This document shows, piece by piece, positions 1-8,458 of a DNA stretch of 46,124 nucleotides; the first letter of the stretch is position 1, and each line of letters starts with the position of its first letter. The stretch is taken from the NCBI GenBank assembly GCA_040081555.1, contig JBEBGG010000010.1, positions 1-46,124 of the forward strand. The letters run 5' to 3'. Both the position numbers and the translations under genes were made by a program. This DNA is from CADEEX01 sp040081555. Lineage in GTDB: Bacteria > Acidobacteriota > Vicinamibacteria > Vicinamibacterales > CAVVIG01. Below the pieces are notes generated by a model that had not been told where the DNA came from, did no database searches, and was given only the letters and a program-made list of their open reading frames with translations.

Positions 1-490
1 TGCGCGCCTGGAGGTCGTCCCAGCCCATCGTGTCGACCAGCCACTTCATCCGGGCGCGGAGCTTGTTGTCACGGTTGCCGTGGTTCGAGAACACCCGCAG
101 GATCGCCTCGAGGGTGGCCATGAGGTCGTCGCGGGACGTGAACTCCTCGAGCGCGAGTGCCGGGTGCGGGTTGGCGCCCAGGCCGCCGGCGACGAACACG
201 CGGAAGCCGGCCTCCCGGGTGCCGTCGTCGAGGGTGCGGGTGGTGGCGATGACGCCGACGTCGTTGAACATCGCCTGGCCGCAGTCGGTCTCGCAGCCGG
301 AGAAGTTGATCTTGAACTTGCGGGGGAGGCGCTGGCTCAGCGGGTGGTGCAGGAAGTGCTGGAACGCGGCCTCGGCCCACGGGCTGATGTCGAGCGCCTC
401 GTACGGGCAGGCGCCGGCGAGGTGGCAGCCCATGACGTTGCGCACGGTGTCGCCGCACGCCTCTCGCGACGTGAGCCCGACAGAGGCCAT
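1..490 (-). CDS. Nitrite/sulfite reductase (siroheme, 4Fe-4S), partial
   Basis: The minus-strand frame is open from inside the window to its left edge, so the C-terminal end is cut off. It reads GLTSREACGDTVRNV, then GCHLAGACPYEALDI, PRKFKINFSGCETDCGQ and FVAGGLGANPHPALALEEF. These are hallmarks of the ferredoxin-type nitrite/sulfite reductase family; the SGCETDCGQ cysteines bind the 4Fe-4S cluster coupled to siroheme. The enzyme reduces nitrite to ammonia or sulfite to sulfide in the cytoplasm; which of the two cannot be told from this piece. Family members have well over 100 residues before the GLTxREACG region, including a TTRQ-like motif. None is recognisable here, so the true start is unknown and the ATG used is only the nearest in-frame one. 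Almost every third codon position is G or C, clearly more than in the neighbouring genes. Confidence 0.8.
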   Translation of the reverse strand, partial: MASVGLTSREACGDTVRNVMGCHLAGACPYEALDISPWAEAAFQHFLHHPLSQRLPRKFKINFSGCETDCGQAMFNDVGVIATTRTLDDGTREAGFRVFVAGGLGANPHPALALEEFTSRDDLMATLEAILRVFSNHGNRDNKLRARMKWLVDTMGWDDLQAR

Positions 491-698
491 GTCGCGCAGC
501 ACCGCGATCGACGCGTTCCGAAAGCTGCTCAGGAACCCGGTGATCGCCTCGGCGTTGTCCCCCACCGCCACGCCCACCCCAAGCTCCGCATTCGGAGTGG
601 CTCGTCCCGGGATGATGATGCCGGCGCCGCCGGCGGCGCCCAAGGCGGCCTCAGAGCCGGAGCCGCGATAGGCGCGCGCCCAACAGGAATTGCTCTTC
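491..698 (-). other. Unassigned open frame joined to the reductase fragment
   Basis: The reductase reading frame continues open through this stretch to an ATG that overlaps the yqeY start codon. The translation is Gly/Ala-rich (for example GAAGGAGIIIPGRATPNAEL) and I do not recognise it as the reductase N-terminus or as any other family. It may be a diverged N-terminus, the intergenic region of yqeY, or the far side of an assembly join. Nothing else is visible here apart from the yqeY ribosome-binding site (AGGA at 685-688). Confidence 0.35.
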
Positions 699-1151
699 AT
701 GTCATTTATCGACGACATCGGCCGTGCAATCACCGACGCGATGCGCAGTAAGGACGTGGTGCGTCTGAGTACGCTCCGCATGCTCAAAGCCGCGCTGATG
801 AATCGCGAGGTCGAAAAGAAGCGGGCGCTCGACGATGCCGAGTCGCGGCAAGTGGTGCATGCGCTCGTGAAGCAACGGCGGGATTCGATCGAGCAGTTCG
901 TCAACGGCGGGCGACAGGAACTCGCCGACAAGGAAGCGGCAGAGATCACCGTGCTTGAATCGTATTTGCCGGCGGCGGCCGATCGCGCCACCCTCGAGCG
1001 GGCCGTGCGAGAGGCGATTGCGGAGACCGGCGCCACGTCGCCGAAAGACATGGGCGGGGTGATGAAAGCAACCCTCGCGCGGCTCGCCGGACAGACAGTC
1101 GACGGCAAGGTCGTCAGTGAGCTGGTGCGCACGACGCTCGCCTCGCGCTGA
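699..1151 (+). CDS. yqeY: GatB/YqeY family protein
   Basis: A 150-residue YqeY protein of the usual family length. Visible family features are the N-terminal helix with RLSTLRMLKAALMNREVEK, the central VNGGRQELADKEAAEI and ESYLP segments, and the C-terminal MGGVMKATLARLAGQTVDG. The domain resembles the tRNA-binding tail of amidotransferase subunit GatB, but the family's cellular job is not established. The ATG is preceded by AGGA about 10 bases upstream. An earlier in-frame start at 690 would add three residues and lacks such a site. The stop lies three bases before the murJ ATG, so the two are probably co-transcribed. Confidence 0.9.
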   Translation: MSFIDDIGRAITDAMRSKDVVRLSTLRMLKAALMNREVEKKRALDDAESRQVVHALVKQRRDSIEQFVNGGRQELADKEAAEITVLESYLPAAADRATLERAVREAIAETGATSPKDMGGVMKATLARLAGQTVDGKVVSELVRTTLASR

Positions 1152-1154
1152 TTG

Positions 1155-2771
1155 ATGGCGCACGATTCGTCCGGCAGCGATCAAGAGCCGGCCGCGCAAC
1201 TCCCTTCAGAACGTATCGGCCGTTCGGCCGGCCTCGCCGGTTCGGCGACATTGACCAGTCGGGTTCTGGGTCTCGTTCGTGAGCAGGTGGTCGCCGGGGT
1301 CTTCGGCGCCGGCAACGACATGGACGCGTTCCTCGTCGCGCTGCGCATTCCGAGCCTCGCGCGCGATCTGTTTGCCGAGGGCGCGATGAGCGCGGCCTTT
1401 ATCCCCACGTTCACCAAACTCGTCGCGCGGCGCGGCAGGGAGGCCGCCTGGCAGCTCGCCAACAGTGTGATCACGGCGCTCCTGCTCGTGACGGGCGTAC
1501 TCGTGCTCCTCGGCATCCTCTTCGCGAGGCCCATCGCCGGCCTTTACGCGCCGGAGTTCGCAGCGGTCCCCGGCAAGCTCGATCTCACGGCCACGCTGGG
1601 CCGCATCGTGTTGCCGTTTCTCCCACTGGTGGCCATCGCGGCAGTCTGCATGGGCATGCTGAACTCGCTGCGCCACTACTTCATCCCGGCCCTGGCGCCA
1701 GCCACGTTCAACGTGTCGACCATCGTCTGTCTGCTCGTGCTCACACCACTGATGCCGTGGTTGGGTGTCCCAACGATTACGGTGCTGGCTGTCGCCACAC
1801 TGGTGGGCGGTGTCACGCAGATTGCGATTCAGTGGCCGACCCTGCGCCGCGAAGGGTACCGCTATCGACCGCTCCTCAACCTTCGCGACCCAGGCCTGCG
1901 CCAGATGCTTGTACTAATGGGACCGGGCACTCTGGGCATTGCCTCCACACAAATCAACCTGTTCGTCACGACACAGCTAGCCACCTATCAGGGCGTCGGC
2001 GCCGTCTCGTGGCTGCAGTACGCCTTCCGATTGATCTACCTGCCAATTGGCGTCTTCGGCGTGTCTATCGCCACCGCGGTCCTGCCGGTGGTGTCACAGC
2101 ACGCAGCCAACGACGACCGACAGGGCATGGGGCGGGCACTGTCGCGTGGCTTGTCGCTGATGATGGTCATCAATCTTCCAGCAAGCGTCGGGCTGGCCGT
2201 ATTATCCGACGACATCATTCAGCTGCTCTTCGAACGCGGACGATTCCTGCCAGGCGATACGGCTGCCACGGCGATGGCGCTGCGTTGCTATGCGGTTGGC
2301 CTCATCGGCTACTCGACAGCACGCATCGCGTCACCCGTGTTCTACGCGCTCGGCCGGAGTCGGACCGCGGTGATCACCAGCAGCGCAACAATCGCGCTCA
2401 ATCTGGTCGCAAGCGCGATTCTGACGAGGACGATGGGCTTTTCGGGATTGGCGCTGTCGACATCGCTCTGCGCGCTGTTCCATGGCGGGACGCTGCTCAC
2501 GCTCCTGTGGCGACAGCTCGGCACCTTTGATGGTCACGCGCTTGGATCGACACTCGTAAAGACGCTCGCATCGTCCCTCGCCATGGGCCTGACAGTCTGG
2601 GGGGCGCGAAGCCTGCTTCATGAAGCGCTACCGGGCGACCGGCTCATCTTCGAAGCCGTGCGCGTCGCCGTGGCCATCTCGGCGGGCGTGGCCACGATCC
2701 TCGCAGCGGCTCAGATTCTGGGCATTCGTGAAGTCAACGACTTGGTGGCCAAAGCGCGCCGGCGCGCGTGA
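1155..2771 (+). CDS. murJ: Lipid II flippase MurJ
   Basis: MurJ (MviN) moves lipid II across the inner membrane for peptidoglycan synthesis. The protein has 538 residues, the normal length, with about 14 hydrophobic segments. It carries the family N-terminus SATLTSRVLGLVREQVVAG followed by FGAGNDMDAFLVALRIP, an arginine/acidic pattern typical of the MOP exporter fold. FAEGAMSAAFIPTF and LYLPIGVFGVSIAT-type segments (here IYLPIGVFGVSIATAVLP) are also present. ATG was chosen; a TTG one codon earlier (1152) is possible. The gene follows yqeY almost without a gap and precedes the rhomboid gene, a compact cell-envelope group. Confidence 0.95.
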   Translation: MAHDSSGSDQEPAAQLPSERIGRSAGLAGSATLTSRVLGLVREQVVAGVFGAGNDMDAFLVALRIPSLARDLFAEGAMSAAFIPTFTKLVARRGREAAWQLANSVITALLLVTGVLVLLGILFARPIAGLYAPEFAAVPGKLDLTATLGRIVLPFLPLVAIAAVCMGMLNSLRHYFIPALAPATFNVSTIVCLLVLTPLMPWLGVPTITVLAVATLVGGVTQIAIQWPTLRREGYRYRPLLNLRDPGLRQMLVLMGPGTLGIASTQINLFVTTQLATYQGVGAVSWLQYAFRLIYLPIGVFGVSIATAVLPVVSQHAANDDRQGMGRALSRGLSLMMVINLPASVGLAVLSDDIIQLLFERGRFLPGDTAATAMALRCYAVGLIGYSTARIASPVFYALGRSRTAVITSSATIALNLVASAILTRTMGFSGLALSTSLCALFHGGTLLTLLWRQLGTFDGHALGSTLVKTLASSLAMGLTVWGARSLLHEALPGDRLIFEAVRVAVAISAGVATILAAAQILGIREVNDLVAKARRRA

Positions 2772-2777
2772 TACGAT
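2772..2777 (+). promoter_or_regulatory. Probable -10 box of the rhomboid gene (TACGAT)
   Basis: TACGAT lies 12 bases before the ATG in the short murJ-rhomboid gap. There is no purine-rich ribosome-binding site between it and the start codon. This fits a transcript with only a few bases of leader. The -35 is not obvious and would lie inside murJ. Confidence 0.4.
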
Positions 2778-2789
2778 TTTTCGCGCACC

Positions 2790-3548
2790 ATGTCCCGCCC
2801 GTATGCGCCGTCCCGTTCATCTGTCTCGTTTGGCCCGGGCCCGCTCTCGCTGACCCTCCAGGTCATCATCGGCGCCAACGTCGCACTATTTCTCGCGCAG
2901 ACGTTCCTGAGCGGCGGCTTCAGCCTTGCTTCTTACCTGGGCCTCACGGTCGTGCGGGTCGTCAACGACTTCATGATCTGGCAGGTCGCCACCTACATGT
3001 TCCTGCACGGCGGGCTGCTACACCTGCTGTTCAACATGCTGGCGCTGTGGATGTTCGGCACCGAGCTCGAGCGGATCTGGGGTACGCGTTATTTCCTGAA
3101 GTATTACTTTGCCTGCGGTATCGGTGCGGCTGTGCTGACGGTGCTGTTCGCGCTGCTGCCGCTCAGCGCAGCGGTGGGCCTTCGCTACGCACCTATCATT
3201 GGGGCGTCAGGTGCAATCTACGGCCTGCTTCTCGCTTACGGACTCTATTTTCCGGATCGACCGATCCTCTTGTACATGGTGTTTCCGATTCCGGCGAAGT
3301 ACTTCGTGATCCTCATGGGGGCGATCGCGTTCTACTCCTCGCTCACGGACAACGGCGGCGGCGTCGCCAACATGACCCATCTTGGTGGCCTGATCATTGG
3401 CTACCTGATGCTCAAGGGTGCACGCTTTCATCCGCTGTCCGAAACAAAATACTGGTACCTGCGCTGGAAGATGCAGCGAGTTCGCAGGAAGTTCGGCGTC
3501 CATCAGGGCGGGCGGTCCGGAGGCAGCTGGAATAGGCGCGTGCACTAG
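2790..3548 (+). CDS. Rhomboid family intramembrane serine protease
   Basis: An inner-membrane protease of 252 residues with six hydrophobic helices. The rhomboid signature is complete: HGGLLHLLFNMLALWMFG in the second helix, GASGAIYG with the catalytic serine in the fourth, and MTHLGGLIIGY with the catalytic histidine in the sixth. The C-terminal 50 residues are basic (LRWKMQRVRRKFG) and probably cytoplasmic. Substrates are unknown. The gene follows murJ with an 18-base gap containing a candidate -10 box, and its stop is close to the convergent cupin gene. Confidence 0.93.
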   Translation: MSRPYAPSRSSVSFGPGPLSLTLQVIIGANVALFLAQTFLSGGFSLASYLGLTVVRVVNDFMIWQVATYMFLHGGLLHLLFNMLALWMFGTELERIWGTRYFLKYYFACGIGAAVLTVLFALLPLSAAVGLRYAPIIGASGAIYGLLLAYGLYFPDRPILLYMVFPIPAKYFVILMGAIAFYSSLTDNGGGVANMTHLGGLIIGYLMLKGARFHPLSETKYWYLRWKMQRVRRKFGVHQGGRSGGSWNRRVH

Positions 3549-3554
3549 CTACGC

Positions 3555-3911
3555 TCATGTGTCGCCGGGCGCTGGAGTCGCTACCATCGGGCGTAGCGGG
3601 CTGAAGATGTCGAGCTCGAGGGTGTCGTCGAGCGCCTCAACCTGGTGTGCGACTCCAGCCGGAATGTGCAGCACTTCGCCTTCCCGGACCGTGATTTCTT
3701 CGCTGCCGACCATGAATTTCAGCACGCCCTGGAGGACATAGGTCATTTGCTCGGCGTCATGGGCATGTCGAGGCACGATGCAGCCGCGCTTGACGTAGCT
3801 CTGCACCAGCATCTCGCGCTCGCCGGCGACGACCTTCCGGGAGAGCATCTCTGTCACTTTCTCCAGCGCAATCTCGTCCCAGCGATGCAATCGCGCAGCA
3901 GGCGTCGACAT
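3555..3911 (-). CDS. Small cupin-domain protein
   Basis: A 118-residue single-domain cupin. The first cupin motif is visible as PRHAHDAEQMTYVLQG (two histidines and a glutamate that usually bind a metal). The second is HIPAGVAHQVEALDD, with a third histidine. Such small cupins act as sensors, isomerases or dioxygenases; no substrate can be assigned. It is convergent with the rhomboid gene and divergent from the E1 gene, so it might be a regulator or accessory of that catabolic operon (inference). TATCCT (3920-3925, minus strand) lies 8 bases before the ATG with no ribosome-binding site, supporting this start and a leaderless message. Confidence 0.85.
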   Translation of the reverse strand: MSTPAARLHRWDEIALEKVTEMLSRKVVAGEREMLVQSYVKRGCIVPRHAHDAEQMTYVLQGVLKFMVGSEEITVREGEVLHIPAGVAHQVEALDDTLELDIFSPLRPMVATPAPGDT

Positions 3912-3919
3912 GGCGAAGG

Positions 3920-3950
3920 AGGATATCTCATTCGCACCGGATGCTATAGA
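3920..3950. promoter_or_regulatory. Divergent promoter region, cupin / E1 operon
   Basis: Two -10-like boxes point outwards. TATCCT on the minus strand (3920-3925) is 8 bases from the cupin ATG. TATAGA on the plus strand (3945-3950) is 11 bases from the E1 ATG at 3962. Neither gene shows a ribosome-binding site, so both would be near-leaderless. The -35 elements are not clear. Confidence 0.45.
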
Positions 3951-3961
3951 CTGTGAAATCG

Positions 3962-6103
3962 ATGAAGGGCACCGTCCTCCACGGTGAACACGACACCGCT
4001 TCTGCGCCCGAAGAGTCGGAGTTCCTGGGTCTCTCGCGCGACGCGCTTCTAGACGTCTATCGCGGCATGGTCCGGTCGCGAAAAATCGACGACAAAGAAA
4101 TCCAGCTCAAGAACCAGAGCCTCACCTTCTTTCAGATCAGCGCGGCTGGACACGAGGCGATTCAGGTCGCCGCAGGCATGACGCTGCGCGCGGGCTACGA
4201 CTGGTTTCATCCCTACTATCGCGACCGGGCGCTCGCACTCACGCTTGGAATCACGCCGCGCGAAATGTTTCTGGCCGCGGTTGGCGCGGCCGACGACCCG
4301 AGCAACGGCGGCCGCCAGATGCCGTCGCACTGGGGCGACACCTCCAAGCACATCGTCTCCGGGTCAAGCGCCACCGCCACGCAGGTGCTCCACGCCGTGG
4401 GTGCCGCTGAGGCTGGTGTCATCTACAGTCGAGTGACAGAGATCGTGGATCGTGCGTCACGTTTTCACGCTGATGAAATCGTGTTCACGTCGCTTGGCGA
4501 GGGTTCGACCAGCGAAGGCGAGTTCTGGGAGGCGGTGAACGTCTCGGCCAATCGGCTGCTTCCGGTGCTGTTCCTGATCGAAGACAACGGCTACGCCATC
4601 TCGGTGCCGGTTGAACAAGAAACTGCCGGCGGTGACATCTCGAAGATCGTGCGCGCCTTTCCCGGTCTCCATGTGGAGACGTGCGACGGCACCGACTTCT
4701 TCGACAGCCTGCGCGCGATGCGTGTCGCTGCCGACTACGTCAGGGCGCGCAAGGGACCGGCGCTCGTCCACGCCCACGTCGTTCGGCCGTACGCACACTC
4801 GCACACCGACGACGAGAAGCTGTACAAGACGGCGGCGGAGCGCGAGGCGGAGGCACGGCGCGACCCGATCAAGAAGTTTGGCGAGTTTCTGACCCGTCAG
4901 GGAATCGCCGACACCGCAGCCTTGACGGCGTTGGCATCGGCCATTGAACGCGAGGTCGACGAGGCCGCGCAATCCGCGATTAAGGCCCCACAGCCTGCGA
5001 GACATACGGCGTCCCTGTATGTGTTCTCGCCGACGGTCGATCCGACCAGCGCGGCGTTCGAGACCGCGGCCGAGACCGAGGGCACACTTGACACGATGGT
5101 TGACGCCATCAACAGGACGCTGAAGGACGAAATGGCGCACAACCCCCGCGTCGTGGTCTTCGGCGAAGACGTGGCGGATGCGAGGCGCGAGGCGCTCCCC
5201 AGCGTCAAGGGCAAGGGCGGCGTGTTCAAAGTGACGCACGGTCTGCAGCGGCAATTCGGCGACGATCGCGTCTTCAATGCGCCTATCGCCGAGGCCTGCA
5301 TTATTGGCCGCGCCGTGGGCATGGCGACGCGCAGCATCAAGCCAGTCGTGGAGATTCAGTTCTTCGACTACATCTGGCCGGCGATGATGCAACTGCGAAA
5401 CGAGATGGCGATGATGCGCTACCGCTCGGGCAATCACTGGTCGTGCCCGATGGTCATACGCGTGCCCATCGGCGGCTACCTGCGCGGCGGCGGCCCGTAT
5501 CACAGCCAGTCAGGAGAGAGCATTTTCGCCCACTGCCCTGGCATTCGCATCGCCTATCCGTCCAATGCGGTCGATGCGGCCGGGCTGCTCCGTACCGCGA
5601 TTCGTTGCGACGACCCGGTACTCTTTCTCGAGCACAAACATCTCTACCGCCAGACCTACAACAAGGGTGTGTACCCGGGTAAGCACTTCATGCTGCCGTT
5701 CGGTAAGGGGAGTCTGCGGCGGGAAGGAACAGACGTGCTGGTGGTCACCTGGGGCGCGCTGGTGCAGCGGACACTGCAAGCCGCACATCAGGCGGAGAAG
5801 TTCGGCGTCCAGACGGCGGTGCTCGATCTCCGTACCATCTCGCCGTACGACTGGGAGAGCATCGCCACCCACGTGAAGCGACTCAGCCGTGTCGTCATCG
5901 CGCACGAAGATCAACTGACCTGCGGCTTCGGAGCCGAAATCGCCGCGCGGATTGCCGGCGAACTCTTCGAGTATCTCGATGCCCCGGTCCGGCGCGTCGC
6001 GGCCCTCGATACGCCGGTGGCGTATTCGCCGGATCTGGAAGAGGCGATTCTGCCGCAGGCCTCGGACATTCTTGAAGCGGTGATCGACACCGCGAAGTAC
6101 TGA
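3962..6103 (+). CDS. 2-oxoacid dehydrogenase E1, fused alpha and beta subunits
   Basis: Thiamine-diphosphate E1 of a branched-chain/2-oxoisovalerate-type complex, which decarboxylates a 2-oxoacid and passes the acyl group to lipoylated E2. The alpha half (about residues 25-340) contains GEGSTSEGEFWEAVNVSANR and IEDNGYAIS, the ThDP/Mg motif (GEG instead of the usual GDG). The beta half (about 375-713) contains VVFGEDVADARR, FNAPIAEACIIGRAVGMA and PIGGYLRGGGPYHSQSGES. At 713 residues it is a single-chain fusion of two normally separate subunits. ATG 3962 was chosen because a -10 box ends only 2 bases before the alternative GTG at 3953. Six bases separate it from the FadN-like gene, so it heads the operon. 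A matching E2 fragment lies at the right end of the window. Confidence 0.92.
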   Translation: MKGTVLHGEHDTASAPEESEFLGLSRDALLDVYRGMVRSRKIDDKEIQLKNQSLTFFQISAAGHEAIQVAAGMTLRAGYDWFHPYYRDRALALTLGITPREMFLAAVGAADDPSNGGRQMPSHWGDTSKHIVSGSSATATQVLHAVGAAEAGVIYSRVTEIVDRASRFHADEIVFTSLGEGSTSEGEFWEAVNVSANRLLPVLFLIEDNGYAISVPVEQETAGGDISKIVRAFPGLHVETCDGTDFFDSLRAMRVAADYVRARKGPALVHAHVVRPYAHSHTDDEKLYKTAAEREAEARRDPIKKFGEFLTRQGIADTAALTALASAIEREVDEAAQSAIKAPQPARHTASLYVFSPTVDPTSAAFETAAETEGTLDTMVDAINRTLKDEMAHNPRVVVFGEDVADARREALPSVKGKGGVFKVTHGLQRQFGDDRVFNAPIAEACIIGRAVGMATRSIKPVVEIQFFDYIWPAMMQLRNEMAMMRYRSGNHWSCPMVIRVPIGGYLRGGGPYHSQSGESIFAHCPGIRIAYPSNAVDAAGLLRTAIRCDDPVLFLEHKHLYRQTYNKGVYPGKHFMLPFGKGSLRREGTDVLVVTWGALVQRTLQAAHQAEKFGVQTAVLDLRTISPYDWESIATHVKRLSRVVIAHEDQLTCGFGAEIAARIAGELFEYLDAPVRRVAALDTPVAYSPDLEEAILPQASDILEAVIDTAKY

Positions 6104-6108
6104 CGCCT

Positions 6109-8388
6109 GTGCCAAAGACGTTCGGTCTGCCTGTGCGCTCGGCGGCTGTGCTTGGGGCGGGCACCATGGGCGCACAGATCGCCGCGCACCTTGCCAATGC
6201 CGGCATCCCGGTACTCCTGCTCGATGTCACGACGGACGCTGCGCGCGACGGCCTCAAGCGAGCGTCGGCGCTCAGGCCAGACCCGTTCTTTACAAGGCAG
6301 ACCGCTGCCCTGATTACCACCGGCAGCCTGGTCGACGATCTGGGTCGCATTGCCACAGTCGACTGGGTCATCGAAGCCGTCGTCGAGCGACTCGACATCA
6401 AGCGCGACTTGTTCGCGCGCGTCGATGCCGCTCGGGGGCCGCTCACCATCGTCTCATCCAACACGTCGGGTATTCCGATCGCTGCCATTGCGCAGGGGCG
6501 CAGCCTCGAGTTCAGGCGCCACTTTCTCGGGACGCATTTCTTCAATCCGCCCCGCTATCTAAGACTGGTCGAAGTTATCCCAACACCGGATACCGACCCG
6601 GCGGCCGTCGAACGCATCTCAACCTTCTGCGACTATCGTCTGGGCAAGGGCGTCGTCCTGGCTCAAGATGCACCGGGCTTCATCGCCAATCGCATCGGCA
6701 TCTTCGGCTTGATTCGCATTCTCGAAGCCCTCGCCACCGGCGCCTATACCATCGAGGAGATCGACGCTATCACGGGGCCGCCACTGGGGCGCCCGAAGAG
6801 TGCCACGTTCCGGACGATGGATATCGCGGGACTCGACATCCTCGGTCATGTCATCGGCGATCTTGCAACACGTCTCTCTCATGACGGCGCGGGTTCCTTT
6901 GCCCTCCCGCCGCTGGTGCAGGCGCTGATCGACACCGGCGCGATTGGCGAGAAGGCCGGGCGCGGGTTCTACAAGCGCGAAGGCACCGACATTCTGACAC
7001 TCGACCCGGCATCGCTCTCGTACCGCGCCAAACAGTCGCCTCGACTCGCCGCACTGGACAACGTCAAGGGCGTTGACGATGTGCGAACCCGCGTCAAAAC
7101 GTTGTTCGGAGGCCAGGACAAGGTCGGCAACTTCCTCCGCGCCACGCTGACGCCAACGTTACTGTATGCGGCGGAGGTCTCGGCCGATGTGGCAACGTCG
7201 ATCGATCACATCGATCAGGCGATGCGCTGGGGCTTTGGCTGGGAGATCGGTCCCTTCGAGCTGTGGGACGCGATCGGTGTGAGGGACGTTCTTGCCGCGG
7301 CCGGCGGCGCGCCCGTACCTGCGCTGGCGAAGCGGGTCCTCGACGCGGGTCGCAATCAGATTCGCGAGTCCGCGGTGGTGCCAGGACCAGGGCTACAGAT
7401 TCTGAAGAGCGCGCGTGATCGCCAGAAGATCGTCCGCTCGAACGCGGGCGCGAGTCTGGTTGATCTGGGCGACGACGTCCTTGCCGTCGAGTTCCACTCG
7501 AAGATGAACGCCATCGGCGGCGACACGATTGCGATGCTGCAGGCAGGTGTCAAAGAGGCGGCCGCAAATTTTCGCGCGTTGGTTGTTGGGACCGAGGCGC
7601 CGGACTTTTCGGCCGGAGCCAACCTCATGCTCGTTCTGCTCGAGGCCCAGGATGGCAACTGGGACGAGATCGACCTCATGGTCCGCACGTTCCAGCAGAC
7701 CTCGCTCGCGCTGCGTTACTCGCCGGTGCCGGTCGTCGTCGCACCAGGGGGACTGGCGCTCGGTGGCGGCTGCGAGGTTGTTCTGCATGGTGACCGCGTG
7801 CAGGCGGCAGCCGAGACCTACATGGGCCTGGTTGAGGTTGGCGTCGGGCTCATTCCCGCTGGCGGCGGTACCAAGGAGATGCTGGCGCGTGCGATGCGTC
7901 TCGCAGGACCTGGGGCACATCCGCTGGCACCTTCGCAGAGCGTCTTCGAAACCATCGCACTCGCCAAGGCCTCGACCAGCGCGGCCAACGCGCGGCAGAT
8001 CGGCTACCTCCGGGACAGCGACAGTGTGACGATGAACCGCGACCGCGTGCTGGCCGACGCCAAGATGGTGGCACTCGACCGCGCGGCAACCGGTTACACC
8101 GTGCCGACGTCGCAGCCCATTCCGGTTGGTGGTGAAAGCGTCGAAGCAGCACTTTGCCTTGGTGTGCACTTGCTGTGGCGTGGTGCGCGTATCAGCGATC
8201 ACGATGCCCTCATCGGCCGGACGCTGGCACACGTCATCGCCGGCGGCGCACTTCCACATGCCACGACCGTCAGCGAGCAACAGCTGCTGGACCTCGAGCG
8301 CGAAGCGTTTCTCAAGCTGTGTGGCGAGCGACGCACGCTGGAGCGGATTCAGCACACCCTGACTACAGGCAAGCCGCTAAGGAATTGA
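6109..8388 (+). CDS. fadN: 3-hydroxyacyl-CoA dehydrogenase / enoyl-CoA hydratase, FadN type
   Basis: A two-function beta-oxidation enzyme of 759 residues. The N-terminal NAD-binding dehydrogenase starts with VLGAGTMGAQIAAHLANAG. GTHFFNPPRYLRLVEVIPT carries the catalytic histidine, and the C-terminal dehydrogenase domains run to about residue 420. The hydratase domain (about 445-690) shows LALGGGCEVVLHGD and LVEVGVGLIPAGGGTKE, including the two catalytic glutamates. Dehydrogenase first, hydratase second is the FadN order of Bacillus, the reverse of E. coli FadB/FadJ. It starts with GTG six bases after the E1 stop. Together with the thiolase and acyl-CoA dehydrogenase downstream this makes a fadN-fadA-fadE operon. 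Confidence 0.92.
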   Translation: MPKTFGLPVRSAAVLGAGTMGAQIAAHLANAGIPVLLLDVTTDAARDGLKRASALRPDPFFTRQTAALITTGSLVDDLGRIATVDWVIEAVVERLDIKRDLFARVDAARGPLTIVSSNTSGIPIAAIAQGRSLEFRRHFLGTHFFNPPRYLRLVEVIPTPDTDPAAVERISTFCDYRLGKGVVLAQDAPGFIANRIGIFGLIRILEALATGAYTIEEIDAITGPPLGRPKSATFRTMDIAGLDILGHVIGDLATRLSHDGAGSFALPPLVQALIDTGAIGEKAGRGFYKREGTDILTLDPASLSYRAKQSPRLAALDNVKGVDDVRTRVKTLFGGQDKVGNFLRATLTPTLLYAAEVSADVATSIDHIDQAMRWGFGWEIGPFELWDAIGVRDVLAAAGGAPVPALAKRVLDAGRNQIRESAVVPGPGLQILKSARDRQKIVRSNAGASLVDLGDDVLAVEFHSKMNAIGGDTIAMLQAGVKEAAANFRALVVGTEAPDFSAGANLMLVLLEAQDGNWDEIDLMVRTFQQTSLALRYSPVPVVVAPGGLALGGGCEVVLHGDRVQAAAETYMGLVEVGVGLIPAGGGTKEMLARAMRLAGPGAHPLAPSQSVFETIALAKASTSAANARQIGYLRDSDSVTMNRDRVLADAKMVALDRAATGYTVPTSQPIPVGGESVEAALCLGVHLLWRGARISDHDALIGRTLAHVIAGGALPHATTVSEQQLLDLEREAFLKLCGERRTLERIQHTLTTGKPLRN

Positions 8389-8458
8389 CGTCCGTGAAAC
8401 TGGCGTACGCGGACGCAGGGTGTGCGGGTCGTGTTCGGCTTTAGCCGGACGATCAACC

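Noticed and set aside
4457..5503. Long open frame of 348 codons antisense to E1
   Set aside because: Arg/His/Ala-rich shadow of the strongly conserved E1 gene; no family features.
7393..8355. Open frame of 320 codons antisense to the FadN-like gene
   Set aside because: Mirror of a conserved hydratase domain, low-complexity composition, no start signals.
8394..8444. 16-codon frame (VKLAYADAGCAG...) before the first alpha/beta hydrolase
   Set aside because: It resembles the start of a hydrolase, but it stops before the real gene, which has its own complete N-terminus; too short to support as a gene or remnant.
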